Of a DNA stretch of 64,000 nt, positions 16,576 to 24,950 are shown one piece after another. Below the pieces are notes generated by a model. That model saw only the letters and a program-made list of their open reading frames with translations, was not told the DNA's origin and searched no databases. The stretch lies in the NCBI RefSeq assembly GCF_900102105.1, contig NZ_FNBB01000004.1:1-64000 (forward strand), in the 5' to 3' direction. Position 1 is the first letter of the stretch, and each line of letters opens with the position of its first letter. This DNA comes from Agrobacterium pusense. GTDB lineage: Bacteria > Pseudomonadota > Alphaproteobacteria > Rhizobiales > Rhizobiaceae. The translations under genes and the position numbers were made by a program.

Positions 16576-18261
16576 TCAGACGAAGGAAGCTTCCTTGTCT
16601 TCCGAAAGGCGAAAGACGACGAAGACACAGATCCCGGTGCTGACCAATAGTACGGTCGAAAGCGCGGCCGCAGTCCCGAATTCACCGTCGATTACCTGGA
16701 TGTAGATCAGGACCGGCATGGTAATCGTGCGCGCCGTATAAAGGATCAGCGTCGAGGAAAGCTCGTTGATGGCGGTGATGAAGCTCATCAGCGAACCGAT
16801 GATGAGGCCTGGCAACATCAATGGCACCGTCACCGACAGGAATGTCTTTGCGGGTGAAGCTCCAAGATTAACCGCCGCCTCCTCGATCGACGGCTTGATC
16901 TGCCTCAGGATCGATGTCGTGGATCGGACGCCATAGGGCAGCCGGCGTATGAACACCAGAAGGATGATGATGAGCGCCGTCCCGGTGATATCGAAAGGAG
17001 GATATCGGAACGTCGTGACGTAACCGATCGCCATAACGACGCCCGGAATGAGATACGGCACCATCAATAACAGATCGAGCGAGCCGGAAACGGCATTATC
17101 GCGCCTCACGACGATAAAGGACAGGAGCCCGGAGACGACCGCGATAAGCACCACTGCGGCCAGTGCGAAGGTAAAGCTGTTGGCTATGGCCTGAGGGGAA
17201 TCCCTCAAAATGCGAGCATAGCTGTCTAACCCGAAGCCGCCGGTAAAGACGGGGCCGTTCGTCGCCAGGAAAGATGTATAGATGACCGTTAGAGAAGGCA
17301 GCATGGCAATGAACACTACCAGATAGCAGAAACCGTGAACGATGAATGACTTCAGCGGGCGCATCGACTGTTTAACGGGTCGGTTGGTCAGGGAGCTGGC
17401 GTAGCGGCGCTTGGCGAGAATGTGCCGTTGGAGAAGAAGCGCTGCCATGGAAATCCCGATCATCACCATTGAAATCGTGACGGCCATGGTCGGCGTGCCC
17501 GCCATTTCGGAGGTATATTGCGCATAGGCAATGGTCGATAGCGTTCTGATGCCCTTGCCAAGAATGGCCGGTGTTCCGAAGTCGGCGATGGAAAGCACGA
17601 AGCAGATGATCGCACCTGTGCTGACTGCTGGAAAAACAAGGGGCAAGGTGATTTTGCGGAAACGCTCAAACGCCGTGCAGCCGAGGTTTTCCGCCGCATC
17701 CTCATAAGACTTGTTGATGGTGTTCAGAGCATTTTCCGTCATCAGGAAGATATACGGGAAGAACTTCAGGCTGAAGACCATGACGATGCCGGGTATTCCA
17801 TAAATCGTTGGCAACGAGATGTCGGCAAAAGACAAAAGGTTGGTAACCGCACCGTTGGCGCCGAACAGCATGATCCAGGCATAAGCACCGATGAAAGGCG
17901 GTGCGCAGAGAACAAGAACTGCAAAGGTCGCGATGAATGTGCGTCCCTTGATGCGATAACGCGACGTGCAAAATGCAAGCGGGATCCCAAGTAGACAGGC
18001 ACCGAGCATGCCCAGGACGCCGATCAGCAATGTGTTCCAAAGGGCCACGGTGTAAAACCGGCGCGTGAATACCTCCGCGTAATTGCTGAGCCCGAACGCA
18101 CCGGTCTTTGCATCAAAAAAGCTGATGAAAAACACACTGAATATCGGAAGGATCAGGAAAATTGCCAGCAAGATCACGGCAAGCGCCGTGACACTTGTCC
18201 AGAAACCCGGCAGCCGCAGGCGGAAACCTCCAGGCGTTGAAGTGGCGGTCATATCCGTCAT
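16576..18261 (-). CDS. ABC permease, two fused modules (FbpB/AfuB-like)
   Basis: This 561-residue inner-membrane protein contains two binding-protein-dependent permease modules in one chain, with about twelve hydrophobic segments. Each has an EAA loop for contact with the ATPase: SYEDAAENLGCTAFERFRKI near residue 190 and IEEAAVNLGASPAKTFLSV near 465. This fused layout is that of FbpB/SfuB-type iron(III) and AfuB-type phosphosugar importers. Its start overlaps the end of the ATPase gene by 4 bases (18258-18261), showing translational coupling. Confidence 0.9.
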   Translation of the reverse strand: MTDMTATSTPGGFRLRLPGFWTSVTALAVILLAIFLILPIFSVFFISFFDAKTGAFGLSNYAEVFTRRFYTVALWNTLLIGVLGMLGACLLGIPLAFCTSRYRIKGRTFIATFAVLVLCAPPFIGAYAWIMLFGANGAVTNLLSFADISLPTIYGIPGIVMVFSLKFFPYIFLMTENALNTINKSYEDAAENLGCTAFERFRKITLPLVFPAVSTGAIICFVLSIADFGTPAILGKGIRTLSTIAYAQYTSEMAGTPTMAVTISMVMIGISMAALLLQRHILAKRRYASSLTNRPVKQSMRPLKSFIVHGFCYLVVFIAMLPSLTVIYTSFLATNGPVFTGGFGLDSYARILRDSPQAIANSFTFALAAVVLIAVVSGLLSFIVVRRDNAVSGSLDLLLMVPYLIPGVVMAIGYVTTFRYPPFDITGTALIIILLVFIRRLPYGVRSTTSILRQIKPSIEEAAVNLGASPAKTFLSVTVPLMLPGLIIGSLMSFITAINELSSTLILYTARTITMPVLIYIQVIDGEFGTAAALSTVLLVSTGICVFVVFRLSEDKEASFV

Positions 18262-19343
18262 GACAAGCGCTCCCCCGTCACACCTTCACCGAAAAGCTGA
18301 GTATCGGCCGCCCGCCAGGAAAAGGTTGTCTTCTGGTTCGGCTCAAGGGCGATGATCTCTGGTGACGGCTTGGTGATTGCCTCGATCTCTTCACCCGAGG
18401 AGAGTACGGCCGCCACGTTCATTTCACGTCCGGCGAAACTGACCTGACGGATGGTCACGGGCAGGTCGATGCGGTCTTGGGCAGAGATCGCGGAAAGACC
18501 CACTGAAATCGCCTCGGGGCGGATCGCTGCGACGACCTTCCGTTCCGGTGAAATCGCATCCGCTTGCGGCAGTGCAACCTTGTGGCCTGACAGGAATATC
18601 TGCCCGCCCGTGCGATCAAGCGTCAGGAAGTTATTGGCTCCAACGAAAGACGCGACGAAACGGTTAGAGGGATTATTGTAGACTTCCCAGGGTGGCGCAG
18701 CCTGCTGAATTACTCCCCCATACATGACGCAAACCAGATCGGACATGGCGAGCGCCTCTTCCTGATCATGGGTAACATAGACCGTCGTGATGTTCATGGC
18801 CTGCTGGATTTCACGCAGTTCCCGCCGCAGGTCCACGCGCAGTTTGGCGTCGAGGTTGGATAGCGGCTCGTCCATCAAAAGCACTTTGGGATTAATGACC
18901 AGTGCGCGCGCGAGGCCCACACGCTGCTGCTGGCCGCCGGAAAGCTCGTGCGGCATGCGCTTGGCATACGGAGCAAGCTGCACGATATCGAGGATCTTGG
19001 CGACTCGTTCGCGGATCTCGGCGGACGATGCCTTACGTTGCTTCAGACCGAAGGCAATATTATCGAACACGGAAATATGCGGAAAAACTGCGTAATCCTG
19101 AAACACCATCCCGACATCACGCTTATGGGCGGGCACATGCTCAATCGCCTGTCTTTCGATGCTGATGCTGCCACTGTCCTGTTGGTGAAACCCGGCGATC
19201 GTGCGCAAAAGGGTGGTCTTTCCACAACCGCTCGGGCCAAGCAGCGTGAAAAATGATCCCGAAGGAATTGAGATGCTGATGTCGGAAAGTGCAACGACAT
19301 TACGATAGCTTTTCTTGATGCTGTTAATCTCAACGGCGGCCAT
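18258..19343 (-). CDS. ABC importer ATPase (FbpC/AfuC-like)
   Basis: This 361-residue ATPase starts MAAVEINSIKKSYRNVVALSD at 19343, with GGAGC 7 bases upstream. It shows Walker A GPSGCGKTT, the Q-loop VFQDYAVFPH, signature LSGGQQQRVGLARAL and Walker [17 protein letters not shown], then a C-terminal TOBE-like regulatory domain (about residues 240-355). It should energise the fused permease. The operon order is binding protein, ATPase, permease, phosphatase. Confidence 0.9.
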   Translation of the reverse strand: MAAVEINSIKKSYRNVVALSDISISIPSGSFFTLLGPSGCGKTTLLRTIAGFHQQDSGSISIERQAIEHVPAHKRDVGMVFQDYAVFPHISVFDNIAFGLKQRKASSAEIRERVAKILDIVQLAPYAKRMPHELSGGQQQRVGLARALVINPKVLLMDEPLSNLDAKLRVDLRRELREIQQAMNITTVYVTHDQEEALAMSDLVCVMYGGVIQQAAPPWEVYNNPSNRFVASFVGANNFLTLDRTGGQIFLSGHKVALPQADAISPERKVVAAIRPEAISVGLSAISAQDRIDLPVTIRQVSFAGREMNVAAVLSSGEEIEAITKPSPEIIALEPNQKTTFSWRAADTQLFGEGVTGERLS

Positions 19344-19426
19344 GTGCTGCTCCAAGATATATCCTGCGCGGCGCGCGACCACGGTGGACGGAATGAAAAT
19401 GTGGATGTGAACGAGTAGAGGGGGGA

Positions 19427-19443
19427 CGGCGCGTGATGCGCCG
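19427..19443 (-). terminator. Small hairpin after the binding-protein gene
   Basis: CGGCGC (19427-19432) and GCGCCG (19438-19443) pair with a 5-base loop, 11 bases past the stop of the binding-protein gene. In ABC operons such stems often protect or partly terminate the abundant binding-protein message. Confidence 0.4.
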
Positions 19444-19453
19444 CCCTATGCTC

Positions 19454-20446
19454 TTACTGGACGTCGAGAAGTATCTCGTTCCATTTTTCCATCAGGCGCG
19501 ATCGGTTGTCGGCAGCCCACTTGAAATCGTATTTCGCATCAGGAACATCCGAGAGCGGAACAAGTGCCGCGTTTGCCGGAACATCGGTTCGTACCGACCG
19601 ACGGCCGGCTTTCACCACGACTTCCTGCGCTTCCTTGGACACGATGAAATCGATGAAAGCCTTGCCGTTCTCGGCGTTCGGCGCACCCTTGACGAGCGCC
19701 ATACCATCGGGCGCTATTGCCGTGCCTTCTTGTGGGTAGACAATCTCGACCGGAGCGCTGCCTAGCTTGTAACGCAGAGCGGCATCTTCGAGCGTAATGC
19801 CTACGGCCTGCTCGCCATCATTGACAAAACGTGGAACGGCCCCGGAAGAGGTGGATAGGACAGAGTTACCAAGGATGCCGGTATAGATCTCCCAGCCCTT
19901 CTCCTCACTGTCGAAGTCCTGCAAGACAGTTGCCATCTGGATGTATGCTGAACCAGATTGATCAGCGCGGGCCGAGGAGATCAGGCCCTTATATTCAGGC
20001 TTGGCGAGATCGGCCCAGGACGTCGGAACCGGCGCGCCTTTCAAAGCCTCTTTGTTGACAATGAAGGCTGTCACGACAGCTGTGAAAGGCACCCAGTTCG
20101 CACTCGGCGAAAAAGCTGTGTTGATCGCGGCCGCTTCGACAGGCTTGTAAGGCTCGAAAAGATCAGCGGAGAAGTCGATGACGGTGCCGTCAACGCTCCA
20201 GATCACGTCGCCCGCCGCCTTGCCGCTTTCTGCCTTAATGCGGTTCATCAGTTCGCCGGATCCAGCTTTAACAAGCTCCACCTTGGTGCCGGTCTTCTTT
20301 TCAAACATTGGCAACAACTCGTCCATGAGCTGCTGCGGCGCTGCCGAATACACCACGACAGTGCCTTGTGCGTGGGCGAGTGCGGCGCTTGCTAGGAATG
20401 CTGCGCCAGTAAAAAGGCGCGCGAAAACAGTGCATGATTGACGCAT
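19454..20446 (-). CDS. Periplasmic Fe3+/phosphosugar-type ABC binding protein
   Basis: This 330-residue protein has a signal peptide (residues 1-26, cleavage after LAHA) and a type-II binding fold: GTVVVYSAAPQQLMDELLPMFEKKTG, then VIWSVDG near 85 and NDGEQAVGITLED near 210. It belongs to the family that includes FbpA (iron) and AfuA (hexose phosphates). I do not see the paired-Tyr iron ligands clearly, and the divergent gene is a ROK regulator, usually tied to sugars, so a sugar or phosphosugar ligand is my preference. It is the first gene of the operon. Confidence 0.82.
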   Translation of the reverse strand: MRQSCTVFARLFTGAAFLASAALAHAQGTVVVYSAAPQQLMDELLPMFEKKTGTKVELVKAGSGELMNRIKAESGKAAGDVIWSVDGTVIDFSADLFEPYKPVEAAAINTAFSPSANWVPFTAVVTAFIVNKEALKGAPVPTSWADLAKPEYKGLISSARADQSGSAYIQMATVLQDFDSEEKGWEIYTGILGNSVLSTSSGAVPRFVNDGEQAVGITLEDAALRYKLGSAPVEIVYPQEGTAIAPDGMALVKGAPNAENGKAFIDFIVSKEAQEVVVKAGRRSVRTDVPANAALVPLSDVPDAKYDFKWAADNRSRLMEKWNEILLDVQ

Positions 20447-20734
20447 GAGGATCTCCGTTTTTTGTTCCCTGACAGACGAGGACTTGCGACAGGTTCTTGC
20501 TATTTTTGGTGTCGTTGCTCGTTGTCTGATATTTATTTTCTTTACGTAAATTAATAAGTCAAGCGGCGATTGGTTCTAAAATTCCTAAAGGCCCTAGTTC
20601 ATTGATAAAACGGGGAATTAAGGGAACTCAATTCGCCTCATACTGGCTCGATATGCCTCTGACTCATCGAAATTTGCTGTACAACCGCTTGGTTTGCGCT
20701 ATTCATCCGGCGTAACGTCTCGCAGGAGAATGGT
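20447..20734. promoter_or_regulatory. Divergent promoter region, ABC operon and ROK gene
   Basis: This 288-base AT-rich spacer separates the divergent starts. TTTACGTAAA at 20541-20550 is a perfect palindrome, and GAATT...AATTC arms flank AAGGGAACTC near 20614-20633. Either could be a ROK operator; neither is proven. Confidence 0.4.
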
Positions 20735-21868
20735 TTGATCGACCTCGGCTACAATGAGCGGCGACTGCTTGAAATCTTGCGCGGAAAGGGAGGCATGTCG
20801 CGTATCGAGCTGGCACGCGAGATGGATGTCTCTGCACCGACCCTAACACGCCTGACCGCAAATCTTCTCGAATCCGGCCTGATCCTCGAGGCGGAGGAAG
20901 CTCGCAGTGGCGGCAAGCGCGGCAAACCCTCCACGGCAATTGAAATAAACCCGAATGGACTATTCACTCTGGGGGTCTATTTCAATCCAGACGATCTGCG
21001 TGTTTGTATCGCCGATCTGAACGGCACGATCAGGCAGGAAATTCGGTCCGAACTCGAAGGGCACAGTTTCGAACACATCATGGAAATGGCTGAAAGGGCT
21101 TCCCGCCAAGTGCTGGAAAAGGCTAAAATAAGAAAGAAGGATGTCCTGGGTTGCGGCATCAGCTTTCCGGGCCACTTCAAGCGCGATCGAGGCCATGTGT
21201 TTCGCATCAGGCAGTTCGAGAACTGGCGCGATATAGACGTCGAAAAGGACTTCCAACCCTATTTCGATTTCCCGGTCTTTCATGAAAACGACGGCAACAC
21301 CGTCATTCTCTCAGAGCTTTATTACGGTGCGGGCCGCAGTATCCGTAACTTTGCGATGATCTGGTTGACATATGGTATCGGCGGCGCCGTCGTGGTGCAG
21401 CGTCATCTTTATCGCGGCACGAACGGAAATGCTGGCGAGTTTGGTGGCCTGTTTCCCAAATCACATCCTCGTCCCTCCGGACAGGATCTTTGCGACACGC
21501 TTGCCGCCCACGGGGTGGGTGTCCGGCGCTTAAGGGATATTGATGAAAGCTATCGCGACCATCCGGCGGTGGTTACTTGGCTTGAAAGGGCAACGGACCA
21601 GCTGCGGGTGTTGGCTCTGACCGTCGCCCGCACGATGGATCCCGGCGCCATCATTTTTGGCGGATCACTGCCCAACTGGATTCTCGACCATATCGTGGAG
21701 CGCATCGGGTCGCTGGAAATGCTTGGCGAGGATTTCTTCGTGGAGCCCCCCGAAATACGCAAATCGATGATGAGTGACTTGCCGCATCTCGGTGCAGCCA
21801 GCATACCGATCTACCGTGCCACGACGCCCAGCTATTATTCAGGTAGGGCGCTGAAGGGATGGGCTTAG
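20735..21868 (+). CDS. ROK-family transcriptional regulator (NagC/XylR type)
   Basis: This 377-residue protein begins at a TTG (20735), 6 bases after AGGAGA. Residues 1-65 form a winged helix-turn-helix (ELAREMDVSAPTLTRLTANLLESGL). The ROK sugar-kinase-like domain follows, with LGCGISFPGHF, NDGNTVILSELYYGAGR, TYGIGGAVVV and RGTNGNAGEFGGL. In place of the usual CXCGXXGC zinc motif there is RPSGQDLCDTLAAHG, so the zinc site appears degenerate. It likely controls the divergent transport operon in response to a sugar derivative. Confidence 0.88.
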   Translation: MIDLGYNERRLLEILRGKGGMSRIELAREMDVSAPTLTRLTANLLESGLILEAEEARSGGKRGKPSTAIEINPNGLFTLGVYFNPDDLRVCIADLNGTIRQEIRSELEGHSFEHIMEMAERASRQVLEKAKIRKKDVLGCGISFPGHFKRDRGHVFRIRQFENWRDIDVEKDFQPYFDFPVFHENDGNTVILSELYYGAGRSIRNFAMIWLTYGIGGAVVVQRHLYRGTNGNAGEFGGLFPKSHPRPSGQDLCDTLAAHGVGVRRLRDIDESYRDHPAVVTWLERATDQLRVLALTVARTMDPGAIIFGGSLPNWILDHIVERIGSLEMLGEDFFVEPPEIRKSMMSDLPHLGAASIPIYRATTPSYYSGRALKGWA

Positions 21869-21980
21869 CCGCCGTTAGCCGGTAGCCGTCTGCCCAATAA
21901 GAGCCGGCGAAGATCCGCGGCGCCCATGTGGAGCGAACCCGCCTATTCCGCCCCTCCCTCGCGGTAAGCCGGGACGGCCC

Positions 21981-22931
21981 TTATCGCATGACCGGCAACG
22001 GCTGGAAAAATCCTGCCTGCTGTCGGCGTCTGTCGCCATTTGCGCGGGCAAAGACGCCAGGAGCGACACCGCTTCTTCTGCGGAAAGCGGTGCTGAATGC
22101 ACTGACGGATTCATAGCCGATCTCCTCCGCGATATCATCGAGGGACTTCACCCCGCGTATCAGCGCGTCCCTGGCCAGCGCCATCCGCCAGCGAGCCAGA
22201 TACTCAATCGGCGCGCAGCCTAGCATTTCATTAAATCGTGCTGCGAAGGCCGAACGCGACATGCCGGCGATGCGAGCCAGTTCGGCCACGGTCCAATTCA
22301 CACGTATATCGGCGTGCATGGCGGACAATGCGCGGGCAAGCCCCGGCAAGCGCATTCCCTTCACCAGTCCTGCAGGAATGGCCTCGTTACCGGCGTTCGG
22401 CCGACGTAGCACTTCAACCAGCAAAACCTCCAGCATGCGCCGTATGATCAAATCCTTGCCCACATCCTCGCGCGCGCACTCCTCCGCCAGCAACTCGATC
22501 AGACGCGCCAGCCGGGATGCTCCACCCTCTCCCGCAGGCACATGGATCAACTCGGGCATCAACGAAAGCAGCAGCGCCGCGTTGATCGGCTCGAACGTGA
22601 AACTTCCTCCCAGCGCAACAAAATCGGGTTCCCCATGCTGTTCCCCATGCCGCACCGCCTGATCTTGCGGCTCGACCGGAATGCAGTCGACGTCGGCATC
22701 GCTGCAAAGCGAGAAGGCGGGCGTGGACGGCAAAAGCAGGAAATCGCCACGCGCCAGCCGCAGAGGTTCCCGGCCATCGATCATAAGCCATGCCGCACCG
22801 ACCAGCACGACGGCAAAGCCCGGGGCGTCATAGGCGCGATAACGCACGCCCCATCGGCCTCGTCCGGAAATTGGCTTCGAAACGGCGGCGCCCGGCCGCA
22901 AAAGATCGATAATATCGCTGAGAGGATCCAT
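21981..22931 (-). CDS. AraC-family regulator, cupin_6 type
   Basis: This 316-residue regulator has an N-terminal cupin-like sensing domain (about 1-170, starting MDPLSDIIDLLRPGAAVSKP) and two C-terminal helix-turn-helices (about 200-300: WTVAELARIAGMSRSAFAARFNEMLGCAP and SLDDIAEEIGYESVSAFSTAFRRRSG). The length and motifs fit the AraC_binding/cupin_6 group. An upstream codon at 22946 is also possible. It is divergent from an SDR gene 92 bases away, its likely target; such pairs are common in Rhizobiaceae. Confidence 0.88.
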   Translation of the reverse strand: MDPLSDIIDLLRPGAAVSKPISGRGRWGVRYRAYDAPGFAVVLVGAAWLMIDGREPLRLARGDFLLLPSTPAFSLCSDADVDCIPVEPQDQAVRHGEQHGEPDFVALGGSFTFEPINAALLLSLMPELIHVPAGEGGASRLARLIELLAEECAREDVGKDLIIRRMLEVLLVEVLRRPNAGNEAIPAGLVKGMRLPGLARALSAMHADIRVNWTVAELARIAGMSRSAFAARFNEMLGCAPIEYLARWRMALARDALIRGVKSLDDIAEEIGYESVSAFSTAFRRRSGVAPGVFARANGDRRRQQAGFFQPLPVMR

Positions 22932-23023
22932 TATCTGGACGATCAATAATAAATTGTGGTGTTACGAGCATATATCATCCAGAGCACATCGTCTATCTCC
23001 GGCCATATCGAACAAAGGAGATT

Positions 23024-23776
23024 ATGATGACCAAAACGATCCTCGTCACCGGCACTTCGTCGGGCTACGGCAAGGCAACCGCCGAGTTCTTCCTATCACG
23101 TGGCTGGAATGTCATTGCGACCATGCGGCGTCCGGATCCCGATCGCCTCGTTGGCAACACCGACCGGTTGCGCGTCCTCCCGCTGGATGTGACGGACGAA
23201 CAAAGCATCGCAGCCCTGATCGATGCGGCAGGTCCGGTCGATGTGCTGGTGAACAATGCCGGCATCGGTATGGTCGGCGCTTTCGAAGCGACACCCATAT
23301 CGGCAATCCGCACGATCTTCGAGACCAACAGTTTTGGTGTGATGGCGATGACGCAGGCCATAATCCCGCAGATGCGAAAGCGCAGATCCGGCACCATCAT
23401 CAACGTAACATCCAGCGCCACGCTCGCCTCTTTCCCGCTCGCCGCCGCCTACACTGCCAGCAAGCAGGCAATCCAGGGCTTCTCCGGCTCGCTCGCGCAT
23501 GAACTGGGTCATTTCAATATCAGGGTAAAGCTGGTGGAACCTGGCTATGCCCCGACCACTCGCTTCGCGACAAACGCCATCGTGCCGCTGGAACGGCTGT
23601 TGCCGGAGGATTACATGGACTTTGCAACGCCGATCCTTGAAGGCTTCGCCAAACCTCTCCTGACAACCAGCGAAGACGATGTTGCCGAAGCGATATGGGG
23701 CGCCATCCATGACGTATCCGGCCAGCTTCGTTTTCCCGCTGGTCGTGATGCAGTTGCGCTGTCCCGAATGAACTGA
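23024..23776 (+). CDS. Short-chain dehydrogenase/reductase
   Basis: This 250-residue NAD(P)-dependent oxidoreductase has the SDR fold: TGTSSGYGKATAEF (cofactor motif), LPLDVTDEQSI, DVLVNNAGIG, and the catalytic Ser-Tyr-Lys in NVTSSATL and AAAYTASKQA. The basic residues after the second strand (MRRPDPDR) favour NADPH. The start follows AAAGGAG by 7 bases. It is divergent from the AraC regulator. Substrate unknown. Confidence 0.88.
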   Translation: MMTKTILVTGTSSGYGKATAEFFLSRGWNVIATMRRPDPDRLVGNTDRLRVLPLDVTDEQSIAALIDAAGPVDVLVNNAGIGMVGAFEATPISAIRTIFETNSFGVMAMTQAIIPQMRKRRSGTIINVTSSATLASFPLAAAYTASKQAIQGFSGSLAHELGHFNIRVKLVEPGYAPTTRFATNAIVPLERLLPEDYMDFATPILEGFAKPLLTTSEDDVAEAIWGAIHDVSGQLRFPAGRDAVALSRMN

Positions 23777-23836
23777 CGACCGATTGCGGCTTTACAGGAC
23801 ATTGCTCGGTTCCGGCCTTCCAACGGATAAAATCGA

Positions 23837-23866
23837 GATGGCAGATGTTTCAGAACATCTGTCATC
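23837..23866. terminator. Bidirectional terminator hairpin
   Basis: GATGGCAGATGTT (23837-23849) pairs with AACATCTGTCATC (23854-23866), with one G-T pair and loop TCAG. It lies between the convergent SDR and phosphodiesterase genes. Confidence 0.65.
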
Positions 23867-23907
23867 GTCTTTACCAAAATGATGGCGACGGCGCTCGAGA
23901 CGCATGC

Positions 23908-24804
23908 TCATGTTGGCCATGCGCTGCCGGTTGCGCCAGGGGCCGTCTTTAGCCAGCCGGTAAAAGCTTCGACCTCATCCGTCTGGATCGCTCCGACGCC
24001 GGCCCTGGCGAGAGCGCCCCACACGGCTTCAGGGTCCGCCAGCGCGCGCGTGTCGTTGAAATCAAGGCAATGGGCGACGTCGAGCGTGTTGATCCAGAGA
24101 CGGATGTTCTGGCGCTCCATCTCGGCACGACCTTCAGCGAGATCGGCTATATCGGTGAATTTCACCTCGATCATGGGCGCACACAACGCCTCGATACGGC
24201 GCAAATCCTCCGCAAACTTGCCCTTGCGCACCGGGAACATCGGCATATGTGGGATCTTGCCGAACCAGTGCGCATCCAGCACCTCGAAGCGGGCAGCTTC
24301 CGGGTCGATATCGGTCTTCACCAACACCTGATCTTGAATACCGAGCCGCAGCACGGTTTCCATCACCTGCGGCAGATCGCGGGCGAATTTTGTATCGATA
24401 TTGACGGTGATCCTGCCACGCGCCTCTTCCAGCAGTTCTTCCAGCGTCGGCACGCATTCATCCGTCACGCCGGCTGCATCGCCGCCTGCACCGACTCTCA
24501 GCTTCGCGGCGTGGACGACCTCGAACGGCAGCGCGCTCACGGTGCCCTTCCCAGTCGTCGTGCGGTCGAGTGTGCCGTCATGAATGACGACCAGCCGGCC
24601 ATCGGCCGTCGCCTGCGTGTCGATCTCGATCATCTCTACCCCCGCTGCAACCGCGGCACGGACGGAAGCCAGCGAATTTTCGGCCGTGGCGGTCCAGAAA
24701 CCGCGATGGGCAATGGTCAGAATGGCCGGATTGTCGCGCGAGCAGAGCGCGAGGACATTACAGGGGCTGGAGGTATTTCGAGAGGCGGCAAGGGTTTGAT
24801 GCAT
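23908..24804 (-). CDS. Glycerophosphodiester phosphodiesterase family protein
   Basis: This protein of about 298 residues hydrolyses glycerophosphodiesters or related compounds. GDPD motifs are present: TIAHRGFWTATAENSLASV, VEMIEIDTQATADGRLVVIHDGTLDRTT, and later VNIDTK and MIEVKF, giving the two catalytic His and the metal acids. No signal peptide is clear, suggesting a cytosolic enzyme. I use the ATG at 24804; a GTG three codons upstream is possible. It is divergent from a ROK regulator with a perfect palindrome between, so it is likely under that regulator's control. Confidence 0.85.
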   Translation of the reverse strand: MHQTLAASRNTSSPCNVLALCSRDNPAILTIAHRGFWTATAENSLASVRAAVAAGVEMIEIDTQATADGRLVVIHDGTLDRTTTGKGTVSALPFEVVHAAKLRVGAGGDAAGVTDECVPTLEELLEEARGRITVNIDTKFARDLPQVMETVLRLGIQDQVLVKTDIDPEAARFEVLDAHWFGKIPHMPMFPVRKGKFAEDLRRIEALCAPMIEVKFTDIADLAEGRAEMERQNIRLWINTLDVAHCLDFNDTRALADPEAVWGALARAGVGAIQTDEVEAFTGWLKTAPGATGSAWPT

Positions 24805-24914
24805 GATTTTCACTTTCAGACGTTGTGTTTACCGGCACTGGTTTGCCCGTGTCAGACTTTCCCCGTGCCGCGGCCGAGGCGGCTCCTGCGAACCGGTTGC
24901 TGACCGTCTGGATT

Positions 24915-24935
24915 TAATACACTCATAGTGTATTA
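24915..24935. promoter_or_regulatory. Perfect palindromic operator, ROK-type
   Basis: TAATACACT (24915-24923) and AGTGTATTA (24927-24935) are exact reverse complements with centre CAT. The site lies 15 bases before the ROK start and about 110 before the divergent phosphodiesterase start, and is probably the ROK binding site. Confidence 0.65.
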
Positions 24936-24950
24936 TTTATAACAGGATCC

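Noticed and set aside
15539..20446. Direct assignment of the ABC operon as a ferric-iron importer
   Set aside because: The family contains both iron and phosphosugar importers. The iron-binding Tyr pair could not be located with confidence, and the ROK regulator points to a sugar ligand.
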